From Duganella phyllosphaerae (GTDB lineage: Bacteria > Pseudomonadota > Gammaproteobacteria > Burkholderiales > Burkholderiaceae_D), in the NCBI RefSeq assembly GCF_001758785.1, contig NZ_LROM01000040.1, forward strand, positions 1 to 46,523: a stretch of DNA of 46,523 nt, written 5' to 3'. The notes beneath the pieces were generated by a model. The model did no database searches. It was not told the DNA's origin and saw nothing but the letters and a program-made list of their open reading frames with translations. Below, piece by piece: positions 8,605 to 16,967 of this stretch. Both the position numbers and the translations under genes were made by a program. The stretch's first letter is position 1, and each line of letters starts with the position of its first letter.

Positions 8605-9225
8605 ATGACATCAAGCCTGACATCAAGTTTACCGTTCCGCCTGGTCCTGGCCTCCAGCTCCGCCTATCGAAAAGAGTTGCTCTCGCGCCTGCAATTGCCA
8701 TTCGAGGTGGCTGTTCCCGACATCGACGAAAGTCCGCTGCCCGGCGAAACGCCGAGCGCCACCGCAGTGCGGCTGGCGCGCGAGAAGGCTGCTGCGGTCG
8801 CTGCAAAACTGCCGGGCAGCATCGTGATCGGCTCCGACCAGGTCGCCACGCTCGGCGAGCAACAGATCGGCAAGCCAGGCAACCACGCCAACGCCCTGGC
8901 GCAGCTGCAAAAAATGCGCGGACGCGAAGTGATTTTTCATACAGCACTATGCGTGTGGGATGGCCGCGCCGAACATCCCGACAGCGCCGCCCAACTGGCC
9001 AACATCCAGACCCGCGTGACCTTCCGCGACCTGCCCGATGCCGAGCTCGACGCCTATCTGCGCATCGAGCAGCCGTACGACTGCGCCGGCAGCGCCAAGA
9101 ACGAAGCGCTCGGCATCGCCATCCTCGAACGCATCGACAGCACCGACCCCACCGCCCTCACCGGCTTGCCTTTGATCGCCCTGACAGGCATGCTGCGCAA
9201 TCTTGGTATTTCTTTTTTTAGATAG
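8605..9225 (+). CDS. Maf-family nucleotide pyrophosphatase, YceF type (7-methyl-GTP)
   Basis: Maf proteins hydrolyse non-canonical nucleoside triphosphates to monophosphates. The 206-residue protein carries LVLASSSAYRKELLSRL at the N-terminus, the DESPLPGE motif, IVIGSDQV with the catalytic Asp, and CAGSAKNEALGIAI. The last segment and GSDQV resemble the YceF subgroup, which in E. coli prefers 7-methyl-GTP, rather than YhdE (dTTP/UTP). It is divergent from yceD with a 149-base gap and followed after 14 bases by an RsmI-like gene. The substrate is inferred from subgroup only. Confidence 0.9.
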   Translation: MTSSLTSSLPFRLVLASSSAYRKELLSRLQLPFEVAVPDIDESPLPGETPSATAVRLAREKAAAVAAKLPGSIVIGSDQVATLGEQQIGKPGNHANALAQLQKMRGREVIFHTALCVWDGRAEHPDSAAQLANIQTRVTFRDLPDAELDAYLRIEQPYDCAGSAKNEALGIAILERIDSTDPTALTGLPLIALTGMLRNLGISFFR

Positions 9226-9239
9226 TTGAACACTGACCC

Positions 9240-9977
9240 ATGCCCGGCACCTTATTTCTGATCCCGAATACCCTGGGCGAGACCGAAGCGCTCGCCTCTG
9301 TGCTGCCTGAACAGGTCCAGCACATCACCTCGCAACTCGATTATTTTGTGGCCGAGAACGCCAAAACCGCGCGCGCTTTCCTCAAGCTGGTCAACGCCAG
9401 CCACCCGCTGGCCAAACCGCTGCAGGAAATCACCATCTCGGAACTGAACGTCAACACGCCGCCAGCCGCGCTGGCCGGCCTGCTGGCGCCGCTGCTGGCC
9501 GGCCGCGATGGCGGCCTGGTGTCGGAGGCAGGCGTGCCGGCCGTGGCCGATCCCGGCGCCGACCTGGTGCGACTGGCGCATCAGCACGGCATCCCGGTGC
9601 GGCCGCTGGTGGGGCCGTCGTCGCTGCTGCTGGCCGTGATGGCGAGCGGCCTGAACGGCCAGAGTTTTGCTTTCAACGGTTACCTGCCTACCGATGCGGC
9701 GCAACGCACCGCCCGCATCAAGGAACTGGAAACGCGTTCGCGCAAGGAAAAGCAGACCCAGCTGTTCATCGAGACGCCGTATCGGAATACGGCCATGCTG
9801 GAAGCCCTGGTCGGCGCCTGTGCGCCAGGCACGCTGATTTGCGTGGCGACCGACCTCAGCCTGGCGACCGAGACGATCCGTACCCAGACCGGGGCGCAGT
9901 GGAAGAGTCAGCTGGGAGCCGGGAAAGCGCCGGAGTTTCACAAGAAGCCGACGGTGTTTTTGTTGCTGGGGCAGTGA
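9240..9977 (+). CDS. SAM-dependent methyltransferase of the tetrapyrrole-methylase fold, RsmI-like paralogue
   Basis: The 245-residue protein has the TP-methylase fold. It starts MPGTLFLIPNTLGE, has VSEAGVPAVADPGADLV (equivalent to the RsmI SDAGTP...DPG loop) and VGPSSLLLAVMASGL, which build the SAM site. It is shorter than RsmI and lacks its C-terminal HTH-like part, so the 16S C1402 ribose may not be its target. A paralogue next to maf is common in Burkholderiales. The ATG at 9240 has no clear ribosome site. It is probably co-transcribed with maf. Target RNA or molecule unknown. Confidence 0.8.
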   Translation: MPGTLFLIPNTLGETEALASVLPEQVQHITSQLDYFVAENAKTARAFLKLVNASHPLAKPLQEITISELNVNTPPAALAGLLAPLLAGRDGGLVSEAGVPAVADPGADLVRLAHQHGIPVRPLVGPSSLLLAVMASGLNGQSFAFNGYLPTDAAQRTARIKELETRSRKEKQTQLFIETPYRNTAMLEALVGACAPGTLICVATDLSLATETIRTQTGAQWKSQLGAGKAPEFHKKPTVFLLLGQ

Positions 9978-9986
9978 GTCAAACTG

Positions 9987-10110
9987 GATTCCCGCCTGCG
10001 CGGGAATGACGGATCGACAGCCGTTGGTTTGACGTTAAACTGCGGTGCCGGATTCCCGACTGCGCGGGAATGACGGATCGACAGCCGTTGGTTTGACGTT
10101 AAACTGCGGC
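9987..10110. repeat. 64-bp tandem duplication containing REP-like hairpins
   Basis: Copy 1 (9987-10050) and copy 2 (from 10051, conserved through 10110) repeat with a 64-base period and one difference within the shared 60 bases. Each begins with a REP-like hairpin: ATTCCCGC-CTGC-GCGGGAAT at 9989-10008, and the same with one arm change at 10053-10072. They read in the minus orientation (GTCATTCCCGC on the minus strand). They fill the gap between two convergent genes. Confidence 0.9.
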
Positions 10111-10118
10111 ATTTGAGT

Positions 10119-10146
10119 CGTCATCCCCGCGCAGGCGGGGATCCAA
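10119..10146 (+). repeat. REP-like hairpin, inverted relative to the tandem pair
   Basis: ATCCCCGC (10124-10131), loop GCAG, and GCGGGGAT (10136-10143) preceded by GTC and followed by CC. It is the same family as the copies at 9989, 16973, 17042 and 39765 but in the opposite orientation to its neighbours. It lies eight bases from the stop of the EAL-HDOD gene and may help end transcription from either side, though it has no U-tract. Confidence 0.85.
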
Positions 10147-10153
10147 TGCAGCA

Positions 10154-11419
10154 TCAAAACCCGCGCGAATACTCGGTCACCCACTCGATCGCCGCCAGCT
10201 GTATCGCATACAATTCGGCCGGCCTGACGGCAATCTGCTCGAGCATCTGCCCCAGCGCCACCGTATCGCGGCCGCGCTCGATATTCTCGATCAAGCTCAG
10301 CAGCAAGCCATACTCGCCGGCCCGCTCCAGCAGCGCCGTGCGCACCTCGTCGAGCACGTTCACGCTGTCGAGCAATTCCTGCATGTGAATCGAAAACAGC
10401 GTGTCCATCAGCGACATCACGCCCACCGTAAAGCCGATGTCGGCACTGATCCGCTCCCCCGGCCGCGTATGCTCGACCAGCAGTTCGATGGTCTTGCCGC
10501 GCGTGGTGGCCAGTTGCAGCAGTGGCGAGGTGAATTCCTGCGGGCCGCCACTTTTTACGTACAGCAAAATCTGCAGCCAGCGCCGCAATTGGCGCCGCCC
10601 CAGCACCATCAAGGCATGGCCCACCGAATTGATGCGGTAGCGCGTGCCCACCGCCGGGGTATTGACCAGCCGTAGCAAATTGAGGGTGATCAGGACATCA
10701 TGCTTGACCATCGATTCGATTTCGTGGCTGCTGGCATCGGTATCGATCAGGTCCAGCAGGTGCAGCACGCTGCGCTGCGATGGCGAAATCTTTTTGCCGC
10801 TGAGGATGACGGGACGGGCAAAGTAATAGCCCTGGAAGTACTCGAAACCGAGATCCATGCACTGGCGGAACTCTTCCACCGTCTCAACTTTTTCGGCCAG
10901 CAGCTTCTGTCTGGGATTTTTAAGAACACGGGCCAATGCCGGCAAGGTGCCGGGCTTCATCTGCTTGATGTCGACCTTGATCACGTCGCACAGCGGCTGC
11001 AGCTTTTGCACGTCCTCGGTCTCGCCGATGACGTCATCGAGGGCGAAACGGAAACCGGCGCGCTTGAGTTCGCGTACGCGCTCGAGCACGGCCGGCGTGG
11101 CTTCCACGGTTTCGAGGATTTCAAGAATGACCTTGTCGTGCGGCAGAAAGCGGATGAAGTCGCTCATCAGGCCGACCTCATCGATATTGACAAAGGCCAG
11201 CTGGTCGCCCACCACGTGCTCCATGCCCAGCTCGGACGCGTGGGCGATCACCGTGGCGGTGGCGGCCGCGTCGTCGCGGAACTGCGCCGTGGTGGCGGTG
11301 TGGGCATCGCGGAACAGCAATTCGTAACCGACCAGCCGCTGGCCCCGGTTGAGGATGGGCTGGCGGGCCAGAAAGAAATTATCGGCAAGCCTCGATGGCA
11401 GCTCAGTAGCCGAAAGCAT
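10154..11419 (-). CDS. EAL-HDOD signalling protein (YuxH/CdgJ-like)
   Basis: The 421-residue protein has an N-terminal EAL-like domain (about 10-205) and a C-terminal HDOD domain (about 215-400). In the EAL part Glu33 (YELLF), Asn78 (FVNID), Glu100, Asp128-Asp129 (LDDV), Lys148 (KVD) and Gln196 (QGYYFARP) remain. The loop that normally reads DDFGTG is altered to DDVIGE, and AEGVE is AEKVE. It therefore probably binds little or no c-di-GMP and acts as a scaffold, as known for some EAL-HDOD proteins in motility and biofilm control. GAGGAG precedes the ATG. A sigma70 promoter (11484-11511) lies upstream. Confidence 0.85.
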   Translation of the reverse strand: MLSATELPSRLADNFFLARQPILNRGQRLVGYELLFRDAHTATTAQFRDDAAATATVIAHASELGMEHVVGDQLAFVNIDEVGLMSDFIRFLPHDKVILEILETVEATPAVLERVRELKRAGFRFALDDVIGETEDVQKLQPLCDVIKVDIKQMKPGTLPALARVLKNPRQKLLAEKVETVEEFRQCMDLGFEYFQGYYFARPVILSGKKISPSQRSVLHLLDLIDTDASSHEIESMVKHDVLITLNLLRLVNTPAVGTRYRINSVGHALMVLGRRQLRRWLQILLYVKSGGPQEFTSPLLQLATTRGKTIELLVEHTRPGERISADIGFTVGVMSLMDTLFSIHMQELLDSVNVLDEVRTALLERAGEYGLLLSLIENIERGRDTVALGQMLEQIAVRPAELYAIQLAAIEWVTEYSRGF

Positions 11420-11483
11420 GAGATCTCCTCATTTCAACGACTGCAACGAGACGCCCACATGCAGTGGACGCCCACGAAACTCC

Positions 11484-11511
11484 ACTATACCCGATGCTAC
11501 CGAAATGACAA
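11484..11511 (-). promoter_or_regulatory. Sigma70 promoter for the EAL-HDOD gene
   Basis: On the minus strand TTGTCA (11506-11511), a 16-base spacer and TATAGT (11484-11489) match the consensus boxes at 5/6 each. The start site would be near 11477, about 58 bases before the ATG. It lies in the 106-base gap after rlmJ, so the gene need not rely on readthrough. Confidence 0.55.
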
Positions 11512-11525
11512 CTCAAGACCCGTTC

Positions 11526-12719
11526 TTAGCGCGTACCGGAGCGGCGCGGACCGGTGTTGCGTGCAACAGCCGGCTGGTCGCTGCCGGCCGGTTTGGCGGC
11601 AGCCGGCTTGGCCGGGGCTGGGCGGGTGCCAGCGGGTTTGGCTGCCGGCGCGGCCTTGGCGCCGAATGCCGGCTTGGGACCAACACCAGGCTTGGCGTTG
11701 AACGGTGCGCTGGTGCTGGCGCCCGGACGGCCACCGGGACGACCGGTGCCGCCCGGACGACCGGCGGCAGTGCCCTCGCCCACGCCGGGACGCGCCAGTG
11801 GCGTGCGGGTGCGGATCGATTTGCCGACCGGCAGCGGTTTGCCGCTCTCGAGCGTGAAGCGGGCGCCGCTGTCCTTGCCCAGCGCCTTGACCAGCCACGG
11901 CATCACTTCCTTGAGCATCGGCTCAAGCGTGTACGGTGGATTGAGAATGAACATGCCGCTGCTGTGCAAGCCGAAACCGTCGGGCATCGGGGTGTGGGTG
12001 GTCAGCACCACGTTGAGCCAGTCGTTGCATTGGAGTTGCTTGAGCTTGTCGGCGAATTCGCGCGATTCCATCCGTTGCAGCAGCGGGTACCAGACCGCAT
12101 AGGTGCCGCCCGGGAAGCGCAGCAGCGAATCGGCCAGCGTGTCCTTGACCTTTTTGTAGTCCTGCTTGTCTTCGTACGGCGGGTCGATCAGCACCAAGGC
12201 GCGGCGCGACGGCGGCGGCAGCAGCGCCTTGAGCGACTGGAAGCCATCGCCCTTGGTCACCAGCACGCGCTTGCCGCGCGTGGTCGGGCGAATGCCCTGC
12301 TGGGCGGCGTGCTCGTCGAGCTTGCGGAAGTTATCGGTCAACAGCTTGAAGTCGGCCGGGTGCAGCTCGAACAGGCGCAGGCGGTCGTGCTCGCGCGCCA
12401 CCAGGTCGGCGATGAACGGCGAGCCCGGGTACTGGCGCATCTTGCCGCTCGGGTTCATGCCCTTGATCAGGTCAACGTATTCCCTGACCGGCGCCGGCAT
12501 GTCCTTCAAGTCCCACAACGGGCCGATGCCGGTATCATATTCCGCATTCTTGGACGCGAAAGCGCCATCGAGCGCGTACACGCCGGCGCCCGAGTGGGTG
12601 TCGATATACGTGTAGGCGGTGTCTTTTTGATTCAGGTATTGCAGCATCTGGATGGTCACGAAATGCTTCAATACATCGGCGTGATTTCCCGCGTGAAAGG
12701 CGTGGCGGTAGCTGAACAT
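11526..12719 (-). CDS. rlmJ: 23S rRNA (adenine2030-N6)-methyltransferase RlmJ with a long C-terminal tail
   Basis: RlmJ methylates A2030 of 23S rRNA using SAM. Residues 1-285 form the family core: MFSYRHAFHAGNHADVLKH at the start, the SAM-binding YIDTHSGAGVYAL, the catalytic DPPY at 179-182, and FILNPPYTLEPML near 260. E. coli RlmJ ends soon after this point. Here about 100 more residues follow (about 298-397), made of Ala, Pro, Gly, Lys and Arg with PAKPAAAKPA-type repeats. This tail is basic and disordered and may help bind RNA; that is inference. No frameshift is needed to read it. Confidence 0.9.
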   Translation of the reverse strand: MFSYRHAFHAGNHADVLKHFVTIQMLQYLNQKDTAYTYIDTHSGAGVYALDGAFASKNAEYDTGIGPLWDLKDMPAPVREYVDLIKGMNPSGKMRQYPGSPFIADLVAREHDRLRLFELHPADFKLLTDNFRKLDEHAAQQGIRPTTRGKRVLVTKGDGFQSLKALLPPPSRRALVLIDPPYEDKQDYKKVKDTLADSLLRFPGGTYAVWYPLLQRMESREFADKLKQLQCNDWLNVVLTTHTPMPDGFGLHSSGMFILNPPYTLEPMLKEVMPWLVKALGKDSGARFTLESGKPLPVGKSIRTRTPLARPGVGEGTAAGRPGGTGRPGGRPGASTSAPFNAKPGVGPKPAFGAKAAPAAKPAGTRPAPAKPAAAKPAGSDQPAVARNTGPRRSGTR

Positions 12720-12879
12720 GGTGGGGGACTTTCTAAATAGGTAATGCAGACTGGCCTGCGCAATCCCGCATTATCCACCAGAACCGGCGCCAGCCCCAAA
12801 AAGGGTTGCACCTCGTTTGCATCAAGGCGCCCTGTTCGGGCAAATCTAAGATGGCAAATCCACCAACGGGGAGGCAAAC

Positions 12880-13080
12880 ATGAAGATGACCATCGTGACC
12901 GACGACCAGGGCGAAATTTTGGGGGCGATACCGGGAGACACCGTGCCGGAGCACGTGATATTGAAGGAATTCCAGTCGCACGTGGTGGACGTGGCCGATG
13001 ACACCGGCGCGATTACCGACGGCGAGCAATTGAAGAAGCGCCTGCAAGAAGCCTTGCAGGCGCAGCACGGCAAGCAATAA
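12880..13080 (+). CDS. Small acidic protein, unknown
   Basis: A 66-residue protein beginning MKMTIVTDDQGEILGAIPG, with a Lys/Glu/Gln-rich helix at the C-terminus (EQLKKRLQEALQAQ). I do not recognise a family. The ribosome site GGGGAGG lies six bases before the ATG, which strongly supports translation. The N-terminal half looks like a beta-hairpin (TIVTDDQGEILGAI) as seen in small cytosolic hypothetical proteins. It stands alone between rlmJ (divergent) and aceA (convergent), followed by a perfect hairpin at 13123-13150. The 160 bases before it show no convincing promoter. Confidence 0.7.
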   Translation: MKMTIVTDDQGEILGAIPGDTVPEHVILKEFQSHVVDVADDTGAITDGEQLKKRLQEALQAQHGKQ

Positions 13081-13122
13081 CCCTTCTACCCCGCTTTTGG
13101 CGAAATGCAAGCGTCACTGCCT

Positions 13123-13150
13123 GGGGTCGGACCCTATCGGGTCCGACCCC
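13123..13150. repeat. Perfect 12-bp inverted repeat with TATC loop
   Basis: GGGGTCGGACCC (13123-13134), loop TATC, GGGTCCGACCCC (13139-13150). It lies between the 66-aa gene and the convergent aceA gene. There is no T-run close by, so it is a poor classic terminator, but the stem is strong enough to stop or protect transcripts. The sequence differs from the REP-like family found in the other convergent gaps; GGGGTC...GACCCC palindromes recur in many beta-proteobacterial genomes (general knowledge). Confidence 0.9.
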
Positions 13151-13175
13151 GCTTGGCTGTGCGGGTTTTAAACTG

Positions 13176-14471
13176 TTATGCCACCTTCTTGTCGAAGAAT
13201 TGCTCGTCCTCGGTGGAGCCGTGCAGCGCCGTGGTGGACGACTGGCCGTTCTGGATGGTCTGGGTGACGGCGTCGAAATAACCGGTACCGACTTCGCGCT
13301 GGTGCTTGACCGCCGTAAACCCCTTCTCGGCGGCAGCAAATTCCGCTTCCTGCAATTCCACGAAAGCCGTCATCTGGTTGCGGGCATAACCGTGCGCCAG
13401 GTTGAACATGCCGTAGTTCAGTGCATGGAAACCGGCCAGCGTGATGAACTGGAACTTGTAACCCATGGCGCCCAGTTCTTTCTGGAACTTGGCGATGGTG
13501 GCGTCGTCGAGGTTTTTCTTCCAGTTGAACGACGGCGAGCAGTTATAGGCCAGCATCTTGCCCGGGAACTTGGCGTGCACGGCATCGGCAAACTGCTTGG
13601 CAAAGGCCAGGTCCGGTTTGCCGGTTTCGCACCACACCAGGTCGGCGTACGGCGCATACGCCAGCGCGCGGGAAATGGCCTGTTCGATACCCGGCTTGAC
13701 TTTATAGAAGCCTTCCACGGTGCGTTCGCCGGTGCAGAACGGACGGTCGTTTTCATCGACGTCGGACGTCAGGAGATCGGCCGCTTCGGCGTCGGTACGG
13801 GCGATCACCAGGGTGGAGGTGCCCATGACGTCCGCTGCCAGGCGCGCTGCCGTGAGTTTTTCCACGGCTTCGCGCGATGGCACCAGCACCTTGCCGCCCA
13901 TGTGGCCGCATTTCTTGACCGAAGCGAGCTGGTCTTCAAAGTGGACGCCGGCGGCGCCTGCGTCGATCATCGACTTCATCAGTTCGTAGGCGTTGAGCAC
14001 GCCGCCGAAACCGGCTTCGGCATCGGCCACGATCGGTGCGAAGTAATCGATGTCGTCCTTGCCTTCGGACCATTGAATCTGGTCGGCGCGCTGGAAGGTA
14101 TTGTTAATCCGGCGCACGACCAGCGGCACCGAGTTGGCCGGATACAGCGACTGGTCCGGGTACATTTCGCCAGCCACGTTGGCGTCGCCCGCCACTTGCC
14201 AGCCCGACAGGTAGATCGCTTTCAGGCCGGCTTTGACTTGCTGCATGGCCTGGTTGCCGGTCAGCGCGCCCAGTGCGTTGACGAACGGTTCGTTGTTGAC
14301 CAGGTCCCACAGTTTTTCGGCGCCGCGCTTGGCCAGCGTGTGCTCGATCTGCAGCGAGCCGCGCAGGCGCACCACGTCTTCCGCCGTGTAAGTACGGGTG
14401 ACACCTTTCCAGCGCGGGTTGGTGTCCCAGTCTTGTTGCAGGGCGGCGATTTGCTGTTCACGAGTTGCCAT
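13176..14471 (-). CDS. aceA: Isocitrate lyase
   Basis: AceA splits isocitrate into glyoxylate and succinate, the first step of the glyoxylate shunt used for growth on acetate or fatty acids. It has 431 residues. The catalytic loop KKCGHMGGK carries Cys188. [19 protein letters not shown] and NCSPSFNW complete the active site. GAGGAG precedes the ATG. Malate synthase, its partner, is not in the window. The long AT-rich upstream region (14472-14717) contains several dyads and is likely where carbon-source control acts. A link to the fab genes is metabolic, not operonic. Confidence 0.98.
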   Translation of the reverse strand: MATREQQIAALQQDWDTNPRWKGVTRTYTAEDVVRLRGSLQIEHTLAKRGAEKLWDLVNNEPFVNALGALTGNQAMQQVKAGLKAIYLSGWQVAGDANVAGEMYPDQSLYPANSVPLVVRRINNTFQRADQIQWSEGKDDIDYFAPIVADAEAGFGGVLNAYELMKSMIDAGAAGVHFEDQLASVKKCGHMGGKVLVPSREAVEKLTAARLAADVMGTSTLVIARTDAEAADLLTSDVDENDRPFCTGERTVEGFYKVKPGIEQAISRALAYAPYADLVWCETGKPDLAFAKQFADAVHAKFPGKMLAYNCSPSFNWKKNLDDATIAKFQKELGAMGYKFQFITLAGFHALNYGMFNLAHGYARNQMTAFVELQEAEFAAAEKGFTAVKHQREVGTGYFDAVTQTIQNGQSSTTALHGSTEDEQFFDKKVA

Positions 14472-14717
14472 GGTGGTTCTCCTCAGGTTGATTCAGTAAA
14501 TGACAAAAGAATGCTGCGGCGTTGGAACTATAGTAGTCCTTTTTGTGCAGCGCACGAGCAGTCTTCTATAAGACATATAACTAAAATATATTCCTTATTA
14601 ATCAATGAGATAAAAACCATCTTTCATGATACGGAAAGGCTTTTCTCAGCATGAAAGAAGTCGATGCTGCAAACTCACATGAAATTCCACGATGTGAAAT
14701 CTATTTTTCGCCAGATG
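14472..14717 (-). promoter_or_regulatory. AT-rich upstream region of aceA with three inverted repeats
   Basis: This is the main part of the only stretch longer than 300 bases without a gene (14472-14837). It is clearly more AT-rich than its surroundings. Dyads are GTCTT-CTAT-AAGAC (14561-14574), CTTTCATG...CATGAAAG (14621-14628 and 14650-14657), and TCACAT...ATGTGA (14675-14680 and 14692-14697). A TATAGT box read on the minus strand lies near 14530 without a good -35. They are candidate sites for regulators of the glyoxylate shunt; which regulator is unknown. Confidence 0.5.
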
Positions 14718-14742
14718 AAAAAAAGGCGCAAAAAGCGCCTTT
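14718..14742 (-). terminator. Rho-independent terminator after the MFS gene
   Basis: AAAGGCGC (14722-14729), loop AAAAA, GCGCCTTT (14735-14742). Read on the minus strand the stem is followed by seven T residues (14718-14724), a classic intrinsic terminator ending the 14838-16061 MFS transcript before the aceA control region. The remaining bases up to 14837 show nothing further. Confidence 0.85.
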
Positions 14743-14837
14743 ATCTTGGTCCACCGATGGACTTATGTAAAAAATAATTCGCAAAAGTGACGCAACCATC
14801 CAACAACAGTGGCGGTTCAAGCGAGCGCGGCGTGGTG

Positions 14838-16061
14838 TCAGGCTGCCTTGGCCGCGATCATGGAACGGCTGTTGTTGCCCACGCCTATGGTCGTGAAGAT
14901 GACCAGCGCCTGGAAGATGGCAATGCCGACGAACACGCCCGCAGGGTGGCCGGCATCCATCAGCGCGGCAAACATCAACGGACCGACGGCCAGGCCGGTG
15001 TCCAGCCCCGAGTACACCACGCCGAACACGCGGCCGGTGGCGTTGGCGGGCGCGGCGCCCCGTATCATCAGGTCGCGCGACGGCCCGGCGATGCCGGTGG
15101 CAAAGCCAACCAGGCCCATCAGCACGATCGCCATCCAGGCCGGCACGACCGCCGCCGCCAGTACCAGGGCGAACACTGCCGCTGCCGCAAAGGCGCCGAT
15201 GATAATGCGGTCGTGGCGGCCATTGCCTGCACCGAGGAAGCCGCCATACAACATCCCCACCGCCGACGACAGCATGAAGCAGGTGTAAGCCGAGGTGGCC
15301 CACGCCAGCGACATGCCGTACAGGCTTACCAGGCTGGTTGAAGCGAAGGTTTGCACGCCAGCGAGGGCAATCGATGAAATCACGAAGAAGGCAAAGCACA
15401 TCCACACCACTTTCAGGCGCAGGAAACCGAGCGCACTCGCTCCTGCAACCGCCGCCGCATCGTCCGCGGGCACAGCCACCGGTTCCGGCCGCAGGGCAAG
15501 GCGGTTCCAGAGCAGCAGCGCCAGCACGCACAACGGCAGCAAGGACGCGCACAGCAGCGCGGTGCGCCAGTCGGTACGCCCTGCCACCGAGGTCAGGAAC
15601 AACGGCGACAGCGCCCAGCCGATATTGCCGCTGATGCCGTGCACCGAGAACCCGTGCGCCAGCCGCTTTTTCGATACGCGCTGGTTAAGCAAGGTGTAGT
15701 CGGCCGGGTGGAACACGCAGTTGCCGCAACCGGCCAGGAAGGCCCCGCCCATCAGCTGGACGTAGTTCTGCGCCGACGACAGCACCACGGCCGAAATACC
15801 GAGCAGCGCCACCCCGCTCATCAGCACCACCCGCGCGCTGAAGCGATCGACCACGAAACCGGCCATGGCCTGCCCCACCCCGGACACGGCAAAGAACACC
15901 GTCATCAGCAAACCAAGCTCGCCGTAGGACAGGTCGAACTCGGGTTTGAGCCACGGGATCAACGCAGCCAATATCAGGTGATAAAAGTGGGAAGTGCCGT
16001 GCGCCAGCCCTACCAGGCCGATCACACGTGCGTCTTGCCGGAACAGTTGTCGGTCATCCAT
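14838..16061 (-). CDS. MFS transporter, Fsr-like
   Basis: A 407-residue inner-membrane protein with about 12 hydrophobic helices and a polar break near residues 190-210. The start has HGTSHFYHLILAALIPWLKP, followed by LSYGELGLLMTVFF and CVFHPADYTL. These match the fosmidomycin-resistance (Fsr) branch of the MFS and align with the second MFS at 39799-41022 (HLLNDLVQAMLPSIYPMLKA, STFHPEASR). Proton-driven export of a small toxic compound is likely; the substrate is unknown. It is divergent from an AraC regulator 107 bases away, which probably controls it, and ends in a strong terminator. Confidence 0.85.
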   Translation of the reverse strand: MDDRQLFRQDARVIGLVGLAHGTSHFYHLILAALIPWLKPEFDLSYGELGLLMTVFFAVSGVGQAMAGFVVDRFSARVVLMSGVALLGISAVVLSSAQNYVQLMGGAFLAGCGNCVFHPADYTLLNQRVSKKRLAHGFSVHGISGNIGWALSPLFLTSVAGRTDWRTALLCASLLPLCVLALLLWNRLALRPEPVAVPADDAAAVAGASALGFLRLKVVWMCFAFFVISSIALAGVQTFASTSLVSLYGMSLAWATSAYTCFMLSSAVGMLYGGFLGAGNGRHDRIIIGAFAAAAVFALVLAAAVVPAWMAIVLMGLVGFATGIAGPSRDLMIRGAAPANATGRVFGVVYSGLDTGLAVGPLMFAALMDAGHPAGVFVGIAIFQALVIFTTIGVGNNSRSMIAAKAA

Positions 16062-16168
16062 CGTGCGCTCCTGTTGTTATTTTGAAACGCCAGTGTAGGT
16101 GAAACCGCGCCGTCGGATTTAAGATAGAACGACATCTTTTAGCGCAAATCCGCCACAACCTCGCCGCC

Positions 16169-16954
16169 ATGCCAGCCCCCATCGTCACGCATACCCGGTT
16201 CGACCGCCACGGCGTCTATCCCACGCCGGAGCGCCAGGTCACCATTGCCGGGCGCAACCTGGCCGCCAACGCGGTGCTGCTGCCGCACCACCATCCGTAC
16301 GGCCAGTTCACGTATGCGATGCAGGGCATGGTGCGGGTAACCGCCAACAACAGCAGCTGGATCGTGCCGCCGCAGCGGGCAATCTGGATTCCGCCCAACA
16401 TGGAGCACACGGTGACGGTGCTCGAACCGACGCTGCTGCGGCCCGTATTCGTCCACGCCAGCCGCTCGCCGTTTGCCGGCGACGACTGCAAGGTGGTGCA
16501 TGTTTCGAACCTGCTGCGCGAGCTGATTGCCGCGCTCGAACAACACGACGAGAACGAACAGTCGGACCGCGAACGGCTGCTGAGCGAAACAATCCTCGAC
16601 GAAGTCACGCGCTGCGCGGTGCGGCCGATGAGGGTGCCGCTGCCGGTGGACAAGCACCTGAAAGCGCTGTGCGATGCGCTGATCGATGACCCGGGCGTGG
16701 AGTTGACCTTGCAGGACTGGGCCGGGCGCGTAGGCGCGTCGGAGCGGACCTTGACGCGGTTGTTCGAGCGGGAGCTGGGGATGGGTTTCGTGCAGTGGCG
16801 CCAGCAGGTGCGGCTGGCGCACGCGGCGCCGCTGATTGCGCGCGGGATGCCGTTGTCGCAGGTGGCCGCGCAGCTGGGATATGCGAGCCAGTCGGCGTTT
16901 TCGGCGATGTTCAAGAAGACGTTCGGCAGTACGCCGACGGCGTTTTTTAGCTAA
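16169..16954 (+). CDS. AraC-family regulator with cupin sensor domain (NimR-like)
   Basis: The 261-residue protein has an N-terminal cupin part (LPHHHPYGQFTYAMQGMVRV, WIVPPQRAIWIPPNMEHTV) and a C-terminal double helix-turn-helix (about 165-258), with LTLQDWAGRVGASERTLTRL and SQVAAQLGYASQSAFSAMF. This layout fits NimR-like regulators that govern a neighbouring efflux pump. It is divergent from the MFS gene; the 107-base gap holds a short dyad AAGAT/ATCTT (16121-16138) as a possible operator. The ATG lacks a ribosome site. A paralogue with the same layout is at 41106-41909. Confidence 0.88.
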   Translation: MPAPIVTHTRFDRHGVYPTPERQVTIAGRNLAANAVLLPHHHPYGQFTYAMQGMVRVTANNSSWIVPPQRAIWIPPNMEHTVTVLEPTLLRPVFVHASRSPFAGDDCKVVHVSNLLRELIAALEQHDENEQSDRERLLSETILDEVTRCAVRPMRVPLPVDKHLKALCDALIDDPGVELTLQDWAGRVGASERTLTRLFERELGMGFVQWRQQVRLAHAAPLIARGMPLSQVAAQLGYASQSAFSAMFKKTFGSTPTAFFS

Positions 16955-16967
16955 GTTGTACGGAGCT

